From positions 186,001-250,000 of the forward strand of contig NZ_JAGIYQ010000005.1 in assembly GCF_017814275.1 (NCBI RefSeq): 64,000 nucleotides of DNA. Direction: 5' to 3'. Below, in pieces: positions 1 to 8,865 of this stretch. The translations under genes were made by a program, and so were the position numbers. This DNA comes from Gottfriedia endophytica. Its GTDB lineage: Bacteria > Bacillota > Bacilli > Bacillales > Bacillaceae_G. Below the pieces are notes generated by a model. The model searched no databases and had not been told where the DNA came from. It saw nothing but the letters and a program-made list of their open reading frames with translations. The stretch's first letter is position 1; every line of letters begins with the position of its first letter.

Positions 1-2
1 GC

Positions 3-863
3 CTATCACATATCATCGTTGCAAATAAAGACAATTTAGTAGGTTTAGGAAATCTTCATTCACAAGATGTTATCTTAACATTAGTTGGTTTAGGAATTAC
101 AATAGTGCTCTTTGCTTTAAATGTAAATGGCGCACTGTTTATCGGAATGGCAGTTACGGCAATTATCGCCTATTTTACTGGTCAACTACACTTTAATGGT
201 GTTATTTCAGCTCCATCACTACCAGATAAAATGATCATTTCTAATCCAATTACTGCTTTTTCAGATGTAATCAGTCATAACTTATACTCCGTTGTATTTT
301 CATTTTTACTTGTAACAATTTTCGATACAACAGGTACATTTTTAGGAGTAGCCTCTCAGATTGGATTATTAAAAAATAAACAAGAATCTCGTATGGGGAA
401 AGCAATGATTTCAGATTCCCTAGCTACTACAATCGGTTCAATGTTTGGTACATCACCAACTACTGCATACGTCGAATCAACAGCTGGTGTTGCAGCAGGT
501 GGACGTACTGGTTTAACAGCTCTAACAGTTGTCGTTTTATTTGCATTCGCAGCTTTCTTTAGCCCATTAGTAAATGCTATTTCCGGGGTTGAAGCGATAA
601 CTAGTCCATCATTAATTATCGTCGGAAGTTTAATGATTGGTAACGTAAGACACATTGAGTGGGAGCAATTCGAGGAAGCATTCCCTGCTTTTATGGTTCT
701 TATTACAATGCCACTTACATCAAGTATTTCGACTGGTATTGCACTTGGATTTATTTCTTATCCATTGCTTAAAATTGTTAAAGGAAAAGCAAAACAAGTA
801 AAACCAATTATTTATGTATTTGCTATTCTTTTCTTAATTAATTTGATCTTTTTTACACATTAA
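3..863 (+). CDS. NCS2-family purine (guanine/hypoxanthine) permease, C-terminal part
   Basis: The open frame runs unbroken from the first bases of the window, so the gene starts upstream; about 287 C-terminal residues are present of a family length near 430-450. The remaining protein is hydrophobic with several membrane helices and carries AzgA-type signatures: DTTGTFLGVASQIGLL, then TSPTTAYVESTAGVAAGGRTG, cut here to TSPTTAYVESTAG and AAGGRTG. Members of this branch (PbuG/PbuO of Bacillus) are proton-coupled importers of hypoxanthine, guanine or adenine in the cytoplasmic membrane. The upstream purine riboswitch or promoter, if any, lies outside the window. A rho-independent terminator follows 21 bases after the stop, so it appears to be transcribed alone or as the last gene. 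Substrate cannot be decided from this part. Confidence 0.85.
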   Translation, partial: LSHIIVANKDNLVGLGNLHSQDVILTLVGLGITIVLFALNVNGALFIGMAVTAIIAYFTGQLHFNGVISAPSLPDKMIISNPITAFSDVISHNLYSVVFSFLLVTIFDTTGTFLGVASQIGLLKNKQESRMGKAMISDSLATTIGSMFGTSPTTAYVESTAGVAAGGRTGLTALTVVVLFAFAAFFSPLVNAISGVEAITSPSLIIVGSLMIGNVRHIEWEQFEEAFPAFMVLITMPLTSSISTGIALGFISYPLLKIVKGKAKQVKPIIYVFAILFLINLIFFTH

Positions 864-884
864 AATAATAAATAGTTTAATCTT

Positions 885-919
885 AACGTTTCGCAAAATT
901 TATTGCGGAACGTTTTTTT
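885..919 (+). terminator. Rho-independent terminator of the purine permease gene
   Basis: Arms AACGTTTCGCAA (885-896) and TTGCGGAACGTT (903-914) pair with a single G-T, followed by TTTTTA. Confidence 0.85.
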
Positions 920-1006
920 ATTTTGGTAGGACAGACAGTAGCCTGTACCTTATCCCTATTAGACGAATATAAGTAATATGTAGGTAATTCAAGGAGGTGT
1001 TCCTGA

Positions 1007-1396
1007 ATGTGTAATTGTAATCGTAGTTCTCGTAATGAATGGTCAAATGTTCGTAGCTCTTCTTCACGTAATCGTCGAAGAGAATTTAAAAATTTTGACA
1101 ACGACTTTGATGAAGATGATCGTCGTTTCGATCGTGACTGTGACTTTGATTGTGACTTTGATTGTGATTTTGATCGTGATCGTTGCCACCGCAATCGTTT
1201 TGAAGACTGTGACTTTGATGATTGCCGATGTCATAGATGTTGTTGTCGTAGGCGGAGAAGATGTTGTTGTAGATTTAGAAGACGTCACTGCTTTGGTTGT
1301 ATGAAGCCATTTCTTGATTTTGATTTCACGTTTGCACAACATAATCAACGAGAAGATAATAATAAAAAATCTGAAAATAAAGATAATGATGATTAA
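1007..1396 (+). CDS. Cys/Asp/Arg-rich low-complexity protein, possibly spore-coat-like
   Basis: A 129-residue protein with an excellent ribosome binding site (AAGGAGGT at 991-998, 8 bases before the ATG), so it is very probably real. Composition is extreme: 17 cysteines, most of them in the middle and C-terminal half, with long runs of Arg and Asp. Residues about 40-60 repeat Asp-Cys-Asp-Phe; residues about 73-95 contain HRCCCRRRRRCCCRFRRR; the tail is Asp/Asn/Lys-rich. The Asp-Cys-Phe part is encoded by imperfect 12-base direct repeats near 1135-1180. I recognise no domain. Small Cys- or Arg-rich low-complexity proteins in sporeformers are often coat or crust proteins, and clustered Cys could bind metal or cross-link, but both are inference. 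It stands alone between two unrelated genes. Confidence 0.65.
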   Translation: MCNCNRSSRNEWSNVRSSSSRNRRREFKNFDNDFDEDDRRFDRDCDFDCDFDCDFDRDRCHRNRFEDCDFDDCRCHRCCCRRRRRCCCRFRRRHCFGCMKPFLDFDFTFAQHNQREDNNKKSENKDNDD

Positions 1397-1486
1397 ACAT
1401 TAAATAAAAATAGACTCAGTTAACCATTATTGTTGATATTCATGCAAGTCCGCCATTTTGCGGATAAATAAAACAGAGTCAAAACA

Positions 1487-1514
1487 AAAAATCGACTTCA
1501 GCAAGTCGATTTTT
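1487..1514 (-). terminator. Terminator overlapping the end of the patatin-like gene
   Basis: AAAAATCGACTT (1487-1498) pairs perfectly with AAGTCGATTTTT (1503-1514) around a 4-base loop. The stop codon at 1498-1500 lies inside the hairpin. The T-rich arms allow termination from both sides. Confidence 0.75.
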
Positions 1515-2370
1515 CTATTTGAAGAAATTCTTGTAGAGCTTCTATTTGTTTTTTTGCGTCTTCATAGCCTTGTTCATACAAATTAACCAAACGATCACGA
1601 TTTCGTTCAATTCGACCAACAACTAGCTTTTGCATAGGACGGATAACAAACACATTTCCTTTTTTCTCTTGTTCTTCAATATATGCAATTTGTTCATTAT
1701 ACATACTATGGCGATTGGCTACTGCTTTTGCCAAATTTGGATACTCTTTAAATTGACGATTCAATAGCCAAGAAGATTTTGATTTCTTTTTTACATATCC
1801 TGCATTTCTAGTCAGCACAACAACATTTTTATGATTTCCATCCATTTCAGATTTCTTCAATGGAATTGGGTCTGCAATGCCACCATCCAATAATTGATAA
1901 GTATCGAATTCAACGATTGGTGCCATTAAAGGAAGTGAGCTTGATGCACGGACTACCTTTAGTAAATCATCTTTTTCACGAATATCATTTTTATCAAAAT
2001 ACACTGGTTGTCCTGAAATGACGTCTGTCGCTCCAATCATAAACCGTTGTTTACTCTCAAAAAACGATTCAAAATCAAATGGATCCAATTCATTCGGAAT
2101 GATATCAAATAATAAATCCATTCCAAACAATTGTTTTTTTCGGACTAAATTTTTAAATGAAATATAATCAGGGTGCGATAAGTATTCTGTATTTACTCTC
2201 TTATTTCTTCCAATTTGATTCGAAATATACGAAGTACCATTACATGCACCCGCAGATACTCCAATTACATATGGAAAGAAGAGATTATTTTCCATAAAAA
2301 AATCTAAGACACCAGCTGTATAAACGCCTCTCATACCGCCGCCTTCTAGAACTAATCCTATATTATTCAT
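1498..2370 (-). CDS. Patatin-like phospholipase family protein
   Basis: A 290-residue patatin-fold acyl hydrolase. The oxyanion-hole loop LEGGGMRG is at residues 8-15, the nucleophile elbow is GVSAGA with Ser39, and the second member of the Ser-Asp dyad is Asp162 in DGGIADPIP; all essential residues are intact. There is no signal peptide or membrane helix, so it should act in the cytosol or at the inner face of the membrane. The closest remembered family is the YjjU/RssA-like bacterial patatin group; the natural lipid substrate is not known for most members. The start is supported by AAAGGAGG eight bases upstream. It is monocistronic: a terminator hairpin overlaps its end and the preceding gene has its own terminator. 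Confidence 0.85.
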   Translation of the reverse strand: MNNIGLVLEGGGMRGVYTAGVLDFFMENNLFFPYVIGVSAGACNGTSYISNQIGRNKRVNTEYLSHPDYISFKNLVRKKQLFGMDLLFDIIPNELDPFDFESFFESKQRFMIGATDVISGQPVYFDKNDIREKDDLLKVVRASSSLPLMAPIVEFDTYQLLDGGIADPIPLKKSEMDGNHKNVVVLTRNAGYVKKKSKSSWLLNRQFKEYPNLAKAVANRHSMYNEQIAYIEEQEKKGNVFVIRPMQKLVVGRIERNRDRLVNLYEQGYEDAKKQIEALQEFLQIEKSTC

Positions 2371-2448
2371 CTTATCGCCTCCTTTTTCTATTAACTATTT
2401 TAGTACATCAAAAAAATAAACTCTAGTAATTGAACTTTAGACTAAGTT

Positions 2449-2483
2449 AAAAAAAGGCAGACACGAAAAGCCAATGTCTAGCC
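2449..2483 (-). terminator. Terminator of the penicillin-acylase-like gene
   Basis: On the minus strand GGCTAGACA pairs with TGTCTGCC (one bulged base) and is followed by seven T. Confidence 0.7.
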
Positions 2484-2502
2484 TCATCTATTCATCTTTT
2501 AT

Positions 2503-4887
2503 TTACTTCTTGTTAGGGACTAAAATTTCCTCTATGCCACTAACATTATTTCTTGTCGTATGATATGTTCCATAAGCCCAATCTTCCATTTGATCACTAT
2601 ACCATTTACTGCCTAAATTTCCTGCCTGACCCGGACCAACAATATTCTCTGACTTCGTTAAATCAGTAAAATCAACTACTGTTCTCCAAGAAGCGCCGTG
2701 ATCCACAATCCCATTTTCGTCATATCCTGCAGCTTTAACAGTTGTAGTACTGCCACCTACTGGTATCGGAGATTTTGCATTAAAGAAATAACTCAATACT
2801 TTGATACTTGAAAGTGGATGTTTGAATGCAATTTTATGATGGTCTCCCCATTTCCATGATGCTACATTTTGCCCATCAGTTTTCTCGATGTTTTTCATTG
2901 TTTTATGGTATGCATCAAATAGAAACCGATCAATTCCACCTTTTTCATTTATCCAAATCACTTTTTTACCTGCTATTGCATCGCGAAGTAACTGGTCAAC
3001 AATTACTGTTCGATCCTTAAACAACTCTAACATTTTTTCAGAAATTTGCTTTGAAAAAAGCTTCGTATTCATTTCGCTCATCCAAACTTGAAAAATAAGT
3101 GGAGCTGAGGCATCTTTATCATCAACATAATCCCATTTCTCAAGTTCCTTTAATCCTTGCTTTTCTTCTTTATCTAATTGTTTTTCATTTTTCTTTAATG
3201 ACGCAATAAATCCTGGAACAAGCTCTTTTGCTTGTAAATTTTTTTCATCCATCTGAAGTTCTTTCATATCGTTAACGGTTAGTTGATTGCTTTGATTTAA
3301 CACTTCACGAATACGCATTTGCCTGTAAGGTAGTGCCCATGAGTTAGAAATATGATAAGGATAAGAATTATCTACTACCTTATTATTCGCTGTTGAAATA
3401 AACCCTTCTTTTGGATTCACTAAAGTTGGTAGTTTTTCAAAAGGAATATAACTCTTCCAAGCATATTCACTAGTCCAACCTGGAACAGGTACTAGTCCGT
3501 TTCCTTTTTTCCGAATAGGTATCTTTCCATTTGCCCGGTACGCAATTGTTCCATCCTCTGATGCAAATACAAAGTTCTGTGCAGGAGCTTCAAATAAACT
3601 TAATCCTTTTTTAAAAGAATCCCAATCAGTTGCACTGTTTAATAATAAGATGGCTTCGAGCTCCCTAGTAGGCTGAAGAGCTGTCCACTCTAATGAGAAA
3701 GCAGTGGATTTCCCTGTATCTCCAGCAAATTCAGAGATGATTGGTCCATGCCTAGTAATGGTAACTGGCAACACTTTATCCTTTTGACCTTTCACTTTGA
3801 TGCGTTCATTGATTACATGTGCATTTTCCCATTTCCCATCATATAAAAATTCATTCTTGTCAGCAGGATTGCGTTTTTCAATGTATAAATCCTGCACATC
3901 TGGACCAACATTCGTTACTCCCCACGCAATGTGCTCATTATGACCAAGAATGATTCCTGGGACGCCAGCAAAAATTACTCCAGACACATTCATATCATTC
4001 GCTCTTAAATGCGTTTCGTACCAAATGGCAGGTGTTGCTAAACCTAAATGTGGATCATTTGCCAATAACGGTTTACCCGACTTAGTTTTTTTACCGCTAA
4101 CAACCCAGTTGTTGCTTCCATTCCATTCAGGTGGTGTAACAACGTCAGCAAAGCTTTTTTCTACATCAATTTTCGCAATTCCACTCGGGATAATATACGG
4201 GTCCAAATCATTATCTTTTGGAAATAATTCCAAAGCCTTCTCTTTCGGAAACTTATTCATTACATAATATCGAAACGCCTGTTCCTCCCAATGTCCTCCT
4301 AAATCAAATGCCATATACTTACCGATCGATAAAGAATCAATTGGAGTCCATTTCGTAGGCTGATATCGTAAAATTTTAAACTCAAGAGGCAGCTTTCCAT
4401 TTTTAATAGCCTGATTACGAAATGCATTTACTCCATCTGCATACCATTCGAGAACATTTTTAGCTTTTTGAGAGTACCCGCTATATGATGCTTCAGCTGC
4501 ACGACGTAATCCTAATGTACGAAAGTATGCATCGCGATCAACTGTCGCTTTACCAATTACCTCACTTAATTGACCCGAAGCTTGTCTTCTACTTAAATCC
4601 ATTTGAAACAAGCGATCTTGTGCAGTTACAAATCCTTGAGCCATGTACAAGTCATGTAAATTCTTCGCCGTAATATGGGGCACACCTTTTGTATCACGAA
4701 CTACTGTAACTTCTTCACTTAATCCTGGTAACACTAGTTTTCCTTCAATCGTAGGTAATGATTTATTTGCTACATAAAAACCAGTTATCGACAAAATTAG
4801 TACAATACTAACTAAAACAGATAGTGTGATTTTTAACCACCTAGGAAATCCTCTTCTTTTCGGTTGAAGCTCAATGTTTGTATTCAT
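2503..4887 (-). CDS. Penicillin acylase family protein (membrane-anchored Ntn hydrolase)
   Basis: 794 residues, the normal precursor length for the penicillin amidase (S45) family. Residues 19-40 form an N-terminal membrane anchor or uncleaved signal. The alpha-chain region has the family motif around YMAQGFVTAQDRLFQMD (residues 81-97). The autoproteolysis site is in NGSNNWVVSG, making Ser258 the N-terminal nucleophile of the beta chain; the downstream GKPLLANDPHLG segment is also typical. The enzyme matures by self-cleavage at the outer face of the membrane and hydrolyses amide bonds of some extracellular substrate; acyl-homoserine lactones, beta-lactams and peptides are all possible in this family, so substrate is open. 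AAGGAGG precedes the ATG. It appears monocistronic, with its own terminator downstream. Confidence 0.9.
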   Translation of the reverse strand: MNTNIELQPKRRGFPRWLKITLSVLVSIVLILSITGFYVANKSLPTIEGKLVLPGLSEEVTVVRDTKGVPHITAKNLHDLYMAQGFVTAQDRLFQMDLSRRQASGQLSEVIGKATVDRDAYFRTLGLRRAAEASYSGYSQKAKNVLEWYADGVNAFRNQAIKNGKLPLEFKILRYQPTKWTPIDSLSIGKYMAFDLGGHWEEQAFRYYVMNKFPKEKALELFPKDNDLDPYIIPSGIAKIDVEKSFADVVTPPEWNGSNNWVVSGKKTKSGKPLLANDPHLGLATPAIWYETHLRANDMNVSGVIFAGVPGIILGHNEHIAWGVTNVGPDVQDLYIEKRNPADKNEFLYDGKWENAHVINERIKVKGQKDKVLPVTITRHGPIISEFAGDTGKSTAFSLEWTALQPTRELEAILLLNSATDWDSFKKGLSLFEAPAQNFVFASEDGTIAYRANGKIPIRKKGNGLVPVPGWTSEYAWKSYIPFEKLPTLVNPKEGFISTANNKVVDNSYPYHISNSWALPYRQMRIREVLNQSNQLTVNDMKELQMDEKNLQAKELVPGFIASLKKNEKQLDKEEKQGLKELEKWDYVDDKDASAPLIFQVWMSEMNTKLFSKQISEKMLELFKDRTVIVDQLLRDAIAGKKVIWINEKGGIDRFLFDAYHKTMKNIEKTDGQNVASWKWGDHHKIAFKHPLSSIKVLSYFFNAKSPIPVGGSTTTVKAAGYDENGIVDHGASWRTVVDFTDLTKSENIVGPGQAGNLGSKWYSDQMEDWAYGTYHTTRNNVSGIEEILVPNKK

Positions 4888-5094
4888 TTATTCCCTCCTT
4901 AACATGATTCTCATATTTGCTATCACTACTTAGCTGACTTTTTACGTATATAACTGGTTTATATTTTATTTTTATGCTCAAAATATATTCGAATTTTCTT
5001 AGTTGTAGTCCAAAATAATTGGAATCTATTTACAAGTAAATGAGTAAGAATTGAATTATAATGATAGTAAGTAAAATGATATGGAGGAAATAGA

Positions 5095-5649
5095 ATGACA
5101 TTACTTCAATGGTTTGAAAAAGGAATGACTTTTCAGCTATATGTGGATTCAATGAATGTAAATAAAGAAGAATTACAGTACATATTTGATCAAGTTAAAG
5201 TAGAAGAACAATTAGCTCAAAAATTGGAAGACTTAAAAACTAAAAACTGGAAAGTTGTAACTCTAACTGCTGATTGGTGCGGAGATGCACTATTATGTGT
5301 ACCGATTGTCCAAAAGATGATGGAAATTGCTCAAATTGAAACACGTTTTTTAAACAGAGATGACAATCTTGAACTAATGGATCAATATTTAACTAATGGC
5401 ACTTCTCGTTCAATTCCTATTTTTATTTTTATGGACCAAGATGGAAATGAAATGAAAGTATGGGGACCTCGCTCTTCTGAAGTAGAAGCATTTGTAGCTG
5501 AAAAGAAAAAAGATATTCCTCATAAAGAAGATCCTGACTTTCAAGCGAAGCAAATTGTAGTATTTAAAGAAATCCGTTCTACATTTATGAAGGAAAGTTT
5601 ATTTTGGGATTCTGTTATGAAAAGCGTTGAAGAGAAGTTATTTTCGTAA
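5095..5649 (+). CDS. Thioredoxin-family protein (Thioredoxin_9-like)
   Basis: 184 residues, cytosolic, preceded by GGAGG at the right distance. The thioredoxin-fold core starts near residue 52 (VVTLTADWCGD) and includes the cis-Pro region RSIPIFIF. The usual CxxC is absent; the active-site segment is WCGDALLC, so Cys62 and Cys68 are separated by five residues. In the family I associate it with, the motif generally keeps only the first Cys followed by Gly-Asp, so a classic disulfide reductase role is doubtful and a monothiol or non-catalytic role is possible. The C-terminal 50 residues are a charged helical extension. The gene stands alone between two terminators. Confidence 0.8.
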   Translation: MTLLQWFEKGMTFQLYVDSMNVNKEELQYIFDQVKVEEQLAQKLEDLKTKNWKVVTLTADWCGDALLCVPIVQKMMEIAQIETRFLNRDDNLELMDQYLTNGTSRSIPIFIFMDQDGNEMKVWGPRSSEVEAFVAEKKKDIPHKEDPDFQAKQIVVFKEIRSTFMKESLFWDSVMKSVEEKLFS

Positions 5650-5676
5650 TGCAGTTAGACAAATATTCATTATACG

Positions 5677-5712
5677 AAAGGCTATCCATTTAACACATTG
5701 GATAGCCTTTTC
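5677..5712. terminator. Terminator between thioredoxin-like gene and the pilus operon
   Basis: AAAGGCTATCCA (5677-5688) and TGGATAGCCTTT (5699-5710) form a perfect 12-bp stem. The plus-strand side ends in a short T run; it may serve the end of the minus-strand pil operon as well. Confidence 0.75.
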
Positions 5713-5724
5713 GGTTCTTGCTTT

Positions 5725-6459
5725 TTACTTTGAACAATCTTGATACATTACTGGATTTGTTCTTTTCTCACAGGATTTAGGTAAATCGATTGTAGGGTCT
5801 TGTAATGATAATTCCTTTAATGAAGGATCATAAAATGTCTTTATCACAATATTTGCTACAGATTTAACTGGAGCACTTGTTAAAGAAGACTGATCATTTT
5901 TTCCTGTGAAATTTACACTTTCGACTTGGATAATTCGAGTCGATTTTTCTATTTCCTGCAAAAAATCGTGAAGTTGTTCATAATACATATACTTCACTTG
6001 AAGAGAAAACGTTAAATCTTTCACAGCAGTGTTTGTCTGTTTATTGGTTATTCCATTTTGCTTAGGTTGAATTGGAACTGTATTTTCTTGAATAACATTT
6101 TCTAATTGTCCGGAATTTTTGTCCCCAATACTAGCTGAACTTATTGATGAAATCAGTACACCAGAAAGATCCTCCGCTTTTTCAATAGTTAATAAAAACT
6201 GAGCCTCTAACGGTTTTACAGGTAATTGATGTTGTAACAACGCCGTACTAATCTTTATCCCTTTGTTTTGATTAGGAGCTGTGACAGATTGATTTTGTGT
6301 TAATAGTCTTTGCTGTAATTGAAGTTGACTTGCTAAATTTTCACGTTCGTTTTTAAGAGGTTGAAGAACAATGAAATAACAATAACAAACTAATCCTACA
6401 ATAAAGATTATACCTAAAAGTGAAAAAGCAAGATGCTTTCTAGTAAATTCGATTGTCAT
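5725..6459 (-). CDS. pilO: Type IV pilus inner-membrane accessory protein PilO-like
   Basis: Last gene of the pilus operon; 244 residues. It has one membrane helix (about residues 10-31) followed by a coiled-coil stretch (about 33-60) and a predicted extracytoplasmic alpha/beta domain, the normal PilO architecture. PilO pairs with PilN to form the alignment complex linking the PilM ring in the cytoplasm to the outer parts of the machine. Its ATG overlaps the pilN stop by four bases (ATGA), implying translational coupling. Sequence identity in this family is low, so the name rests on size, topology and operon position. The C-terminus ends in a short tail with two Cys residues (CEKRTNPVMYQDCSK), which could form a disulfide outside the membrane. 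Confidence 0.75.
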   Translation of the reverse strand: MTIEFTRKHLAFSLLGIIFIVGLVCYCYFIVLQPLKNERENLASQLQLQQRLLTQNQSVTAPNQNKGIKISTALLQHQLPVKPLEAQFLLTIEKAEDLSGVLISSISSASIGDKNSGQLENVIQENTVPIQPKQNGITNKQTNTAVKDLTFSLQVKYMYYEQLHDFLQEIEKSTRIIQVESVNFTGKNDQSSLTSAPVKSVANIVIKTFYDPSLKELSLQDPTIDLPKSCEKRTNPVMYQDCSK

Positions 6460-7046
6460 TTAGCATCCCCCTCTAGTTTTCTCACTTTTTCTTTATTTAC
6501 TTGTATTTGATAGTTTGCTATATAGCCAGAAACCTCTTGAACTTTTGATGTTTGTTCTATATTTGATACTTCTACTGCTTCAATTGAGGAGATGTTGACT
6601 TCCTCTATCCAGCTTTGTTTTTGTAATCTAGCAAAATAATAAATAGATTCACGTTTATCATTAAATTGAACCTGTAAAGTAATAGTGCCTCCGCTCTCAT
6701 AATTCAAAGACTGAAATACACCATACATCGGTAGCAGTTTTGTTAATTGATCAATAATGGTAGTAGTTGAAACTGTTGATTCTTTTAATTGATTTACTTC
6801 ATTCTGCAATTTCATTTCATCTGAAGGATTTTCTGACAATTGCTGATTCTTTTTTTGCTGAATTAACGCAGCCTGTGTTGCAGCTAACTGTTGCTCCAAA
6901 CTTCCTTTCTTTTGCTCTTCATTTTTTTTCATCATATAAAATGAGAGACACGTTACAAAAATGCACACAAAAACTGTAAGCAATAGTATGTACATTACAA
7001 CATTTCTTTTTTCTCGTTGAGGTAATAAGTTCACATTTACAATCAT
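6456..7046 (-). CDS. pilN: Type IV pilus alignment protein PilN-like
   Basis: 196 residues. The N-terminus MIVNVNLLPQREKR contains the NLLP segment that in PilN proteins inserts into a groove of PilM. A single membrane helix follows (about residues 18-38), then a coiled coil (about 40-90) and a small ferredoxin-like domain. It starts three bases after pilM ends and overlaps pilO by four bases. The preceding AGAGGTG supports the start. Role: inner-membrane part of the pilus assembly platform, coupling PilM to PilO. Confidence 0.85.
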   Translation of the reverse strand: MIVNVNLLPQREKRNVVMYILLLTVFVCIFVTCLSFYMMKKNEEQKKGSLEQQLAATQAALIQQKKNQQLSENPSDEMKLQNEVNQLKESTVSTTTIIDQLTKLLPMYGVFQSLNYESGGTITLQVQFNDKRESIYYFARLQKQSWIEEVNISSIEAVEVSNIEQTSKVQEVSGYIANYQIQVNKEKVRKLEGDAK

Positions 7047-7049
7047 GAA

Positions 7050-8003
7050 TTACACCTCTTTAAGTCCAAGTCCAATACAAGCATAATACTTCATTGGAAT
7101 TTTTTCGTCTTCATTTCCTTTATCGAATCCATAATCCATCTCAACAACTTCATATGTATACTGAGACTCAAGCTTTTTACGAGCTAATTCTATTAATGAG
7201 TGATCTCCTGATAAAATAATCTTATGCAAATCCGTTGTTCCACCCATCATATTATATTTATAGAAATGGATAACACGACCAATACTTTCTATCAATTCAT
7301 CAAGCGGTTCAATAAGATTAAATTGGTTAGTCTGTAAATGATCAGATTCTTCATAATGGGAAAGAATTTCATTTTGAATAAATAAAGGCAATCCATTTTG
7401 ATAGATTCCAATATTTGCACCAAACTGGTCCAACTTTAAAATCATGACATTTTCTTCCTCATTCACATTATCCATTAGTTGATATAAACGAAATAACGAT
7501 AAGGAAGAGATATCTGCTGTTAAAGGATGCAATGAGCATGATTCAAAAATGTTTTTGTACTCATTCATTACATTTTCTGGTGCAGCATAAAGTAATATTT
7601 CATGAAATTCTTCCGTTGATCGTAATACAGTAAAATCAAGAATTGGATCTTCGAACGGTAAGTGAATAGTATTTCCAAGTTCAATATATAGATAGCCCTT
7701 TATCTCTTCATAAGGTAAGTAAGCTGGCACTTGAAGTTTACGAACAACAATTAATGGATCTGGAACTAGAAACTGCATAGCTTTTCGTTTAATTCCCCAT
7801 TCCTGAACCGCCTCTTCCATTAATAGCTGAAATGTAAGCTGATCTTGAATTTCCCCATTTTTTAGCACTCCCTCTGGAACTACTATTTCTCCATATTTTT
7901 CAGGTTTCGGAGGCATGCTATTTTTCATTTCAGTAAATCGAATGACGTGGTCTTTTATTTCTAAATTAGCTAATCTTTTTTTTCTGTTTAGTTGAAATAA
8001 CAA
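7050..8003 (-). CDS. pilM: Type IV pilus assembly protein PilM-like (actin-like ATPase fold)
   Basis: 317 residues, cytoplasmic. Segments typical of PilM include the early strand LANLEIKDHVIRF, and VVRKLQVPAYLPYEEIKGYL, here shortened to LQVPAYLPYEEI. PilM is an actin/FtsA-like protein that binds the N-terminal peptide of PilN and lies between the ATPases and the membrane complex. The frame opens with TTG at 8001-8003, preceded by GGGAGG nine bases upstream; no in-frame ATG near this point fits, so a TTG start is most likely. It follows the prepilin peptidase gene by 16 bases. Confidence 0.85.
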   Translation of the reverse strand: MLFQLNRKKRLANLEIKDHVIRFTEMKNSMPPKPEKYGEIVVPEGVLKNGEIQDQLTFQLLMEEAVQEWGIKRKAMQFLVPDPLIVVRKLQVPAYLPYEEIKGYLYIELGNTIHLPFEDPILDFTVLRSTEEFHEILLYAAPENVMNEYKNIFESCSLHPLTADISSLSLFRLYQLMDNVNEEENVMILKLDQFGANIGIYQNGLPLFIQNEILSHYEESDHLQTNQFNLIEPLDELIESIGRVIHFYKYNMMGGTTDLHKIILSGDHSLIELARKKLESQYTYEVVEMDYGFDKGNEDEKIPMKYYACIGLGLKEV

Positions 8004-8019
8004 AATTCATAACCTCCCT

Positions 8020-8772
8020 TTATGCGATTAATGAAAAATACCAATTTAATAGAGAACTCCCATAAAAATAACTCACGAGTGCTCCAAAAGCTATAAATGG
8101 ACCGAATGGAATAGGATTCCGTTTTTGCACTTTTCCTGCCAACATAAAAGCTAAACCAACAATCGTACCACTAAAACAAGCAATCATAAAGGTAAGTAGA
8201 ATTAACTTCCATCCTAAAACGTAACCTAGTACCCCAAATAACTTAACGTCTCCACCACCCATTCCTCCCTTACTAACAACTGCAATAAGGAATAGAAGTA
8301 AAAATGCACCTAATGCACCTACTAGGCTACTCCACCAAGGGGTTAATGGGTTGAAAAAACGTTCCACTAGAAACAAAGGTAGAAAAAATAACAAAACTCG
8401 ATTCGGAATAATCATATAAGTTAAGTCAGAAACAACAACAATCACAAGTAATGAAATAAACGTAAGTGCTACAAGCAACTCAGCGTTTATCCCTATTCGA
8501 TAAACTGCATAAACAAATAAACAACCAGTTAACAGTTCAAAGAATGGATAAACAGGAGAAATTCGAACACTACACTTACGACATTTCCCTCTTTGAATGA
8601 CATATGATAAAACTGGAATTAGCTCTCCAGTCCGTAAAGTATGACCACAATAAGGACATGCTGATCGCGGAGAAATAATAGATTGCCCTACAGGAATGCG
8701 TAAGCCCACAACATTAAAAAAAGAGCCAAACACGAGGCCTAATAGAAAAAAATAAAGGTAGATGAAAACCAT
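8020..8772 (-). CDS. pilD: Prepilin peptidase / N-methyltransferase (A24 family)
   Basis: 250 residues and about seven or eight membrane helices. The cytoplasmic zinc-type loop has two CxxC pairs (Cys39/42 and Cys64/67), and the two catalytic aspartates are in VVVSDLTYMI (Asp116) and GMGGGDVK (Asp175), so both cleavage and methylation functions should be intact. It processes the Gly-terminated leaders of the four prepilins encoded in this locus. The start is set at the ATG at 8772, with GAAGGA ten bases upstream; an upstream TTG abuts that site too closely. A hairpin separates it from the major pilin gene, which should lower its expression relative to the pilin. Confidence 0.93.
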   Translation of the reverse strand: MVFIYLYFFLLGLVFGSFFNVVGLRIPVGQSIISPRSACPYCGHTLRTGELIPVLSYVIQRGKCRKCSVRISPVYPFFELLTGCLFVYAVYRIGINAELLVALTFISLLVIVVVSDLTYMIIPNRVLLFFLPLFLVERFFNPLTPWWSSLVGALGAFLLLFLIAVVSKGGMGGGDVKLFGVLGYVLGWKLILLTFMIACFSGTIVGLAFMLAGKVQKRNPIPFGPFIAFGALVSYFYGSSLLNWYFSLIA

Positions 8773-8830
8773 GATACCCAAATCCTTCTTTGTAGATTAG
8801 TAGATCCGAAGATCAGTAGATAGGAAGAAA

Positions 8831-8857
8831 GGGTATGAGGTTGTAGAGCTCATACCC
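8831..8857 (-). terminator. Intercistronic hairpin downstream of the major pilin gene
   Basis: GGGTATGAG (8831-8839) and CTCATACCC (8849-8857) form a perfect 9-bp stem followed on the minus strand by TTTCTTCC. The short T run suggests partial termination or 3-prime end protection of abundant pilin mRNA. Confidence 0.7.
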
Positions 8858-8865
8858 TAGGAACA

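Noticed and set aside
1035-1304. Open frames overlapping the Cys-rich gene in other frames and strand
   Set aside because: They are shadows of the repetitive Asp-Cys codons; only the 1007 frame has a ribosome binding site.
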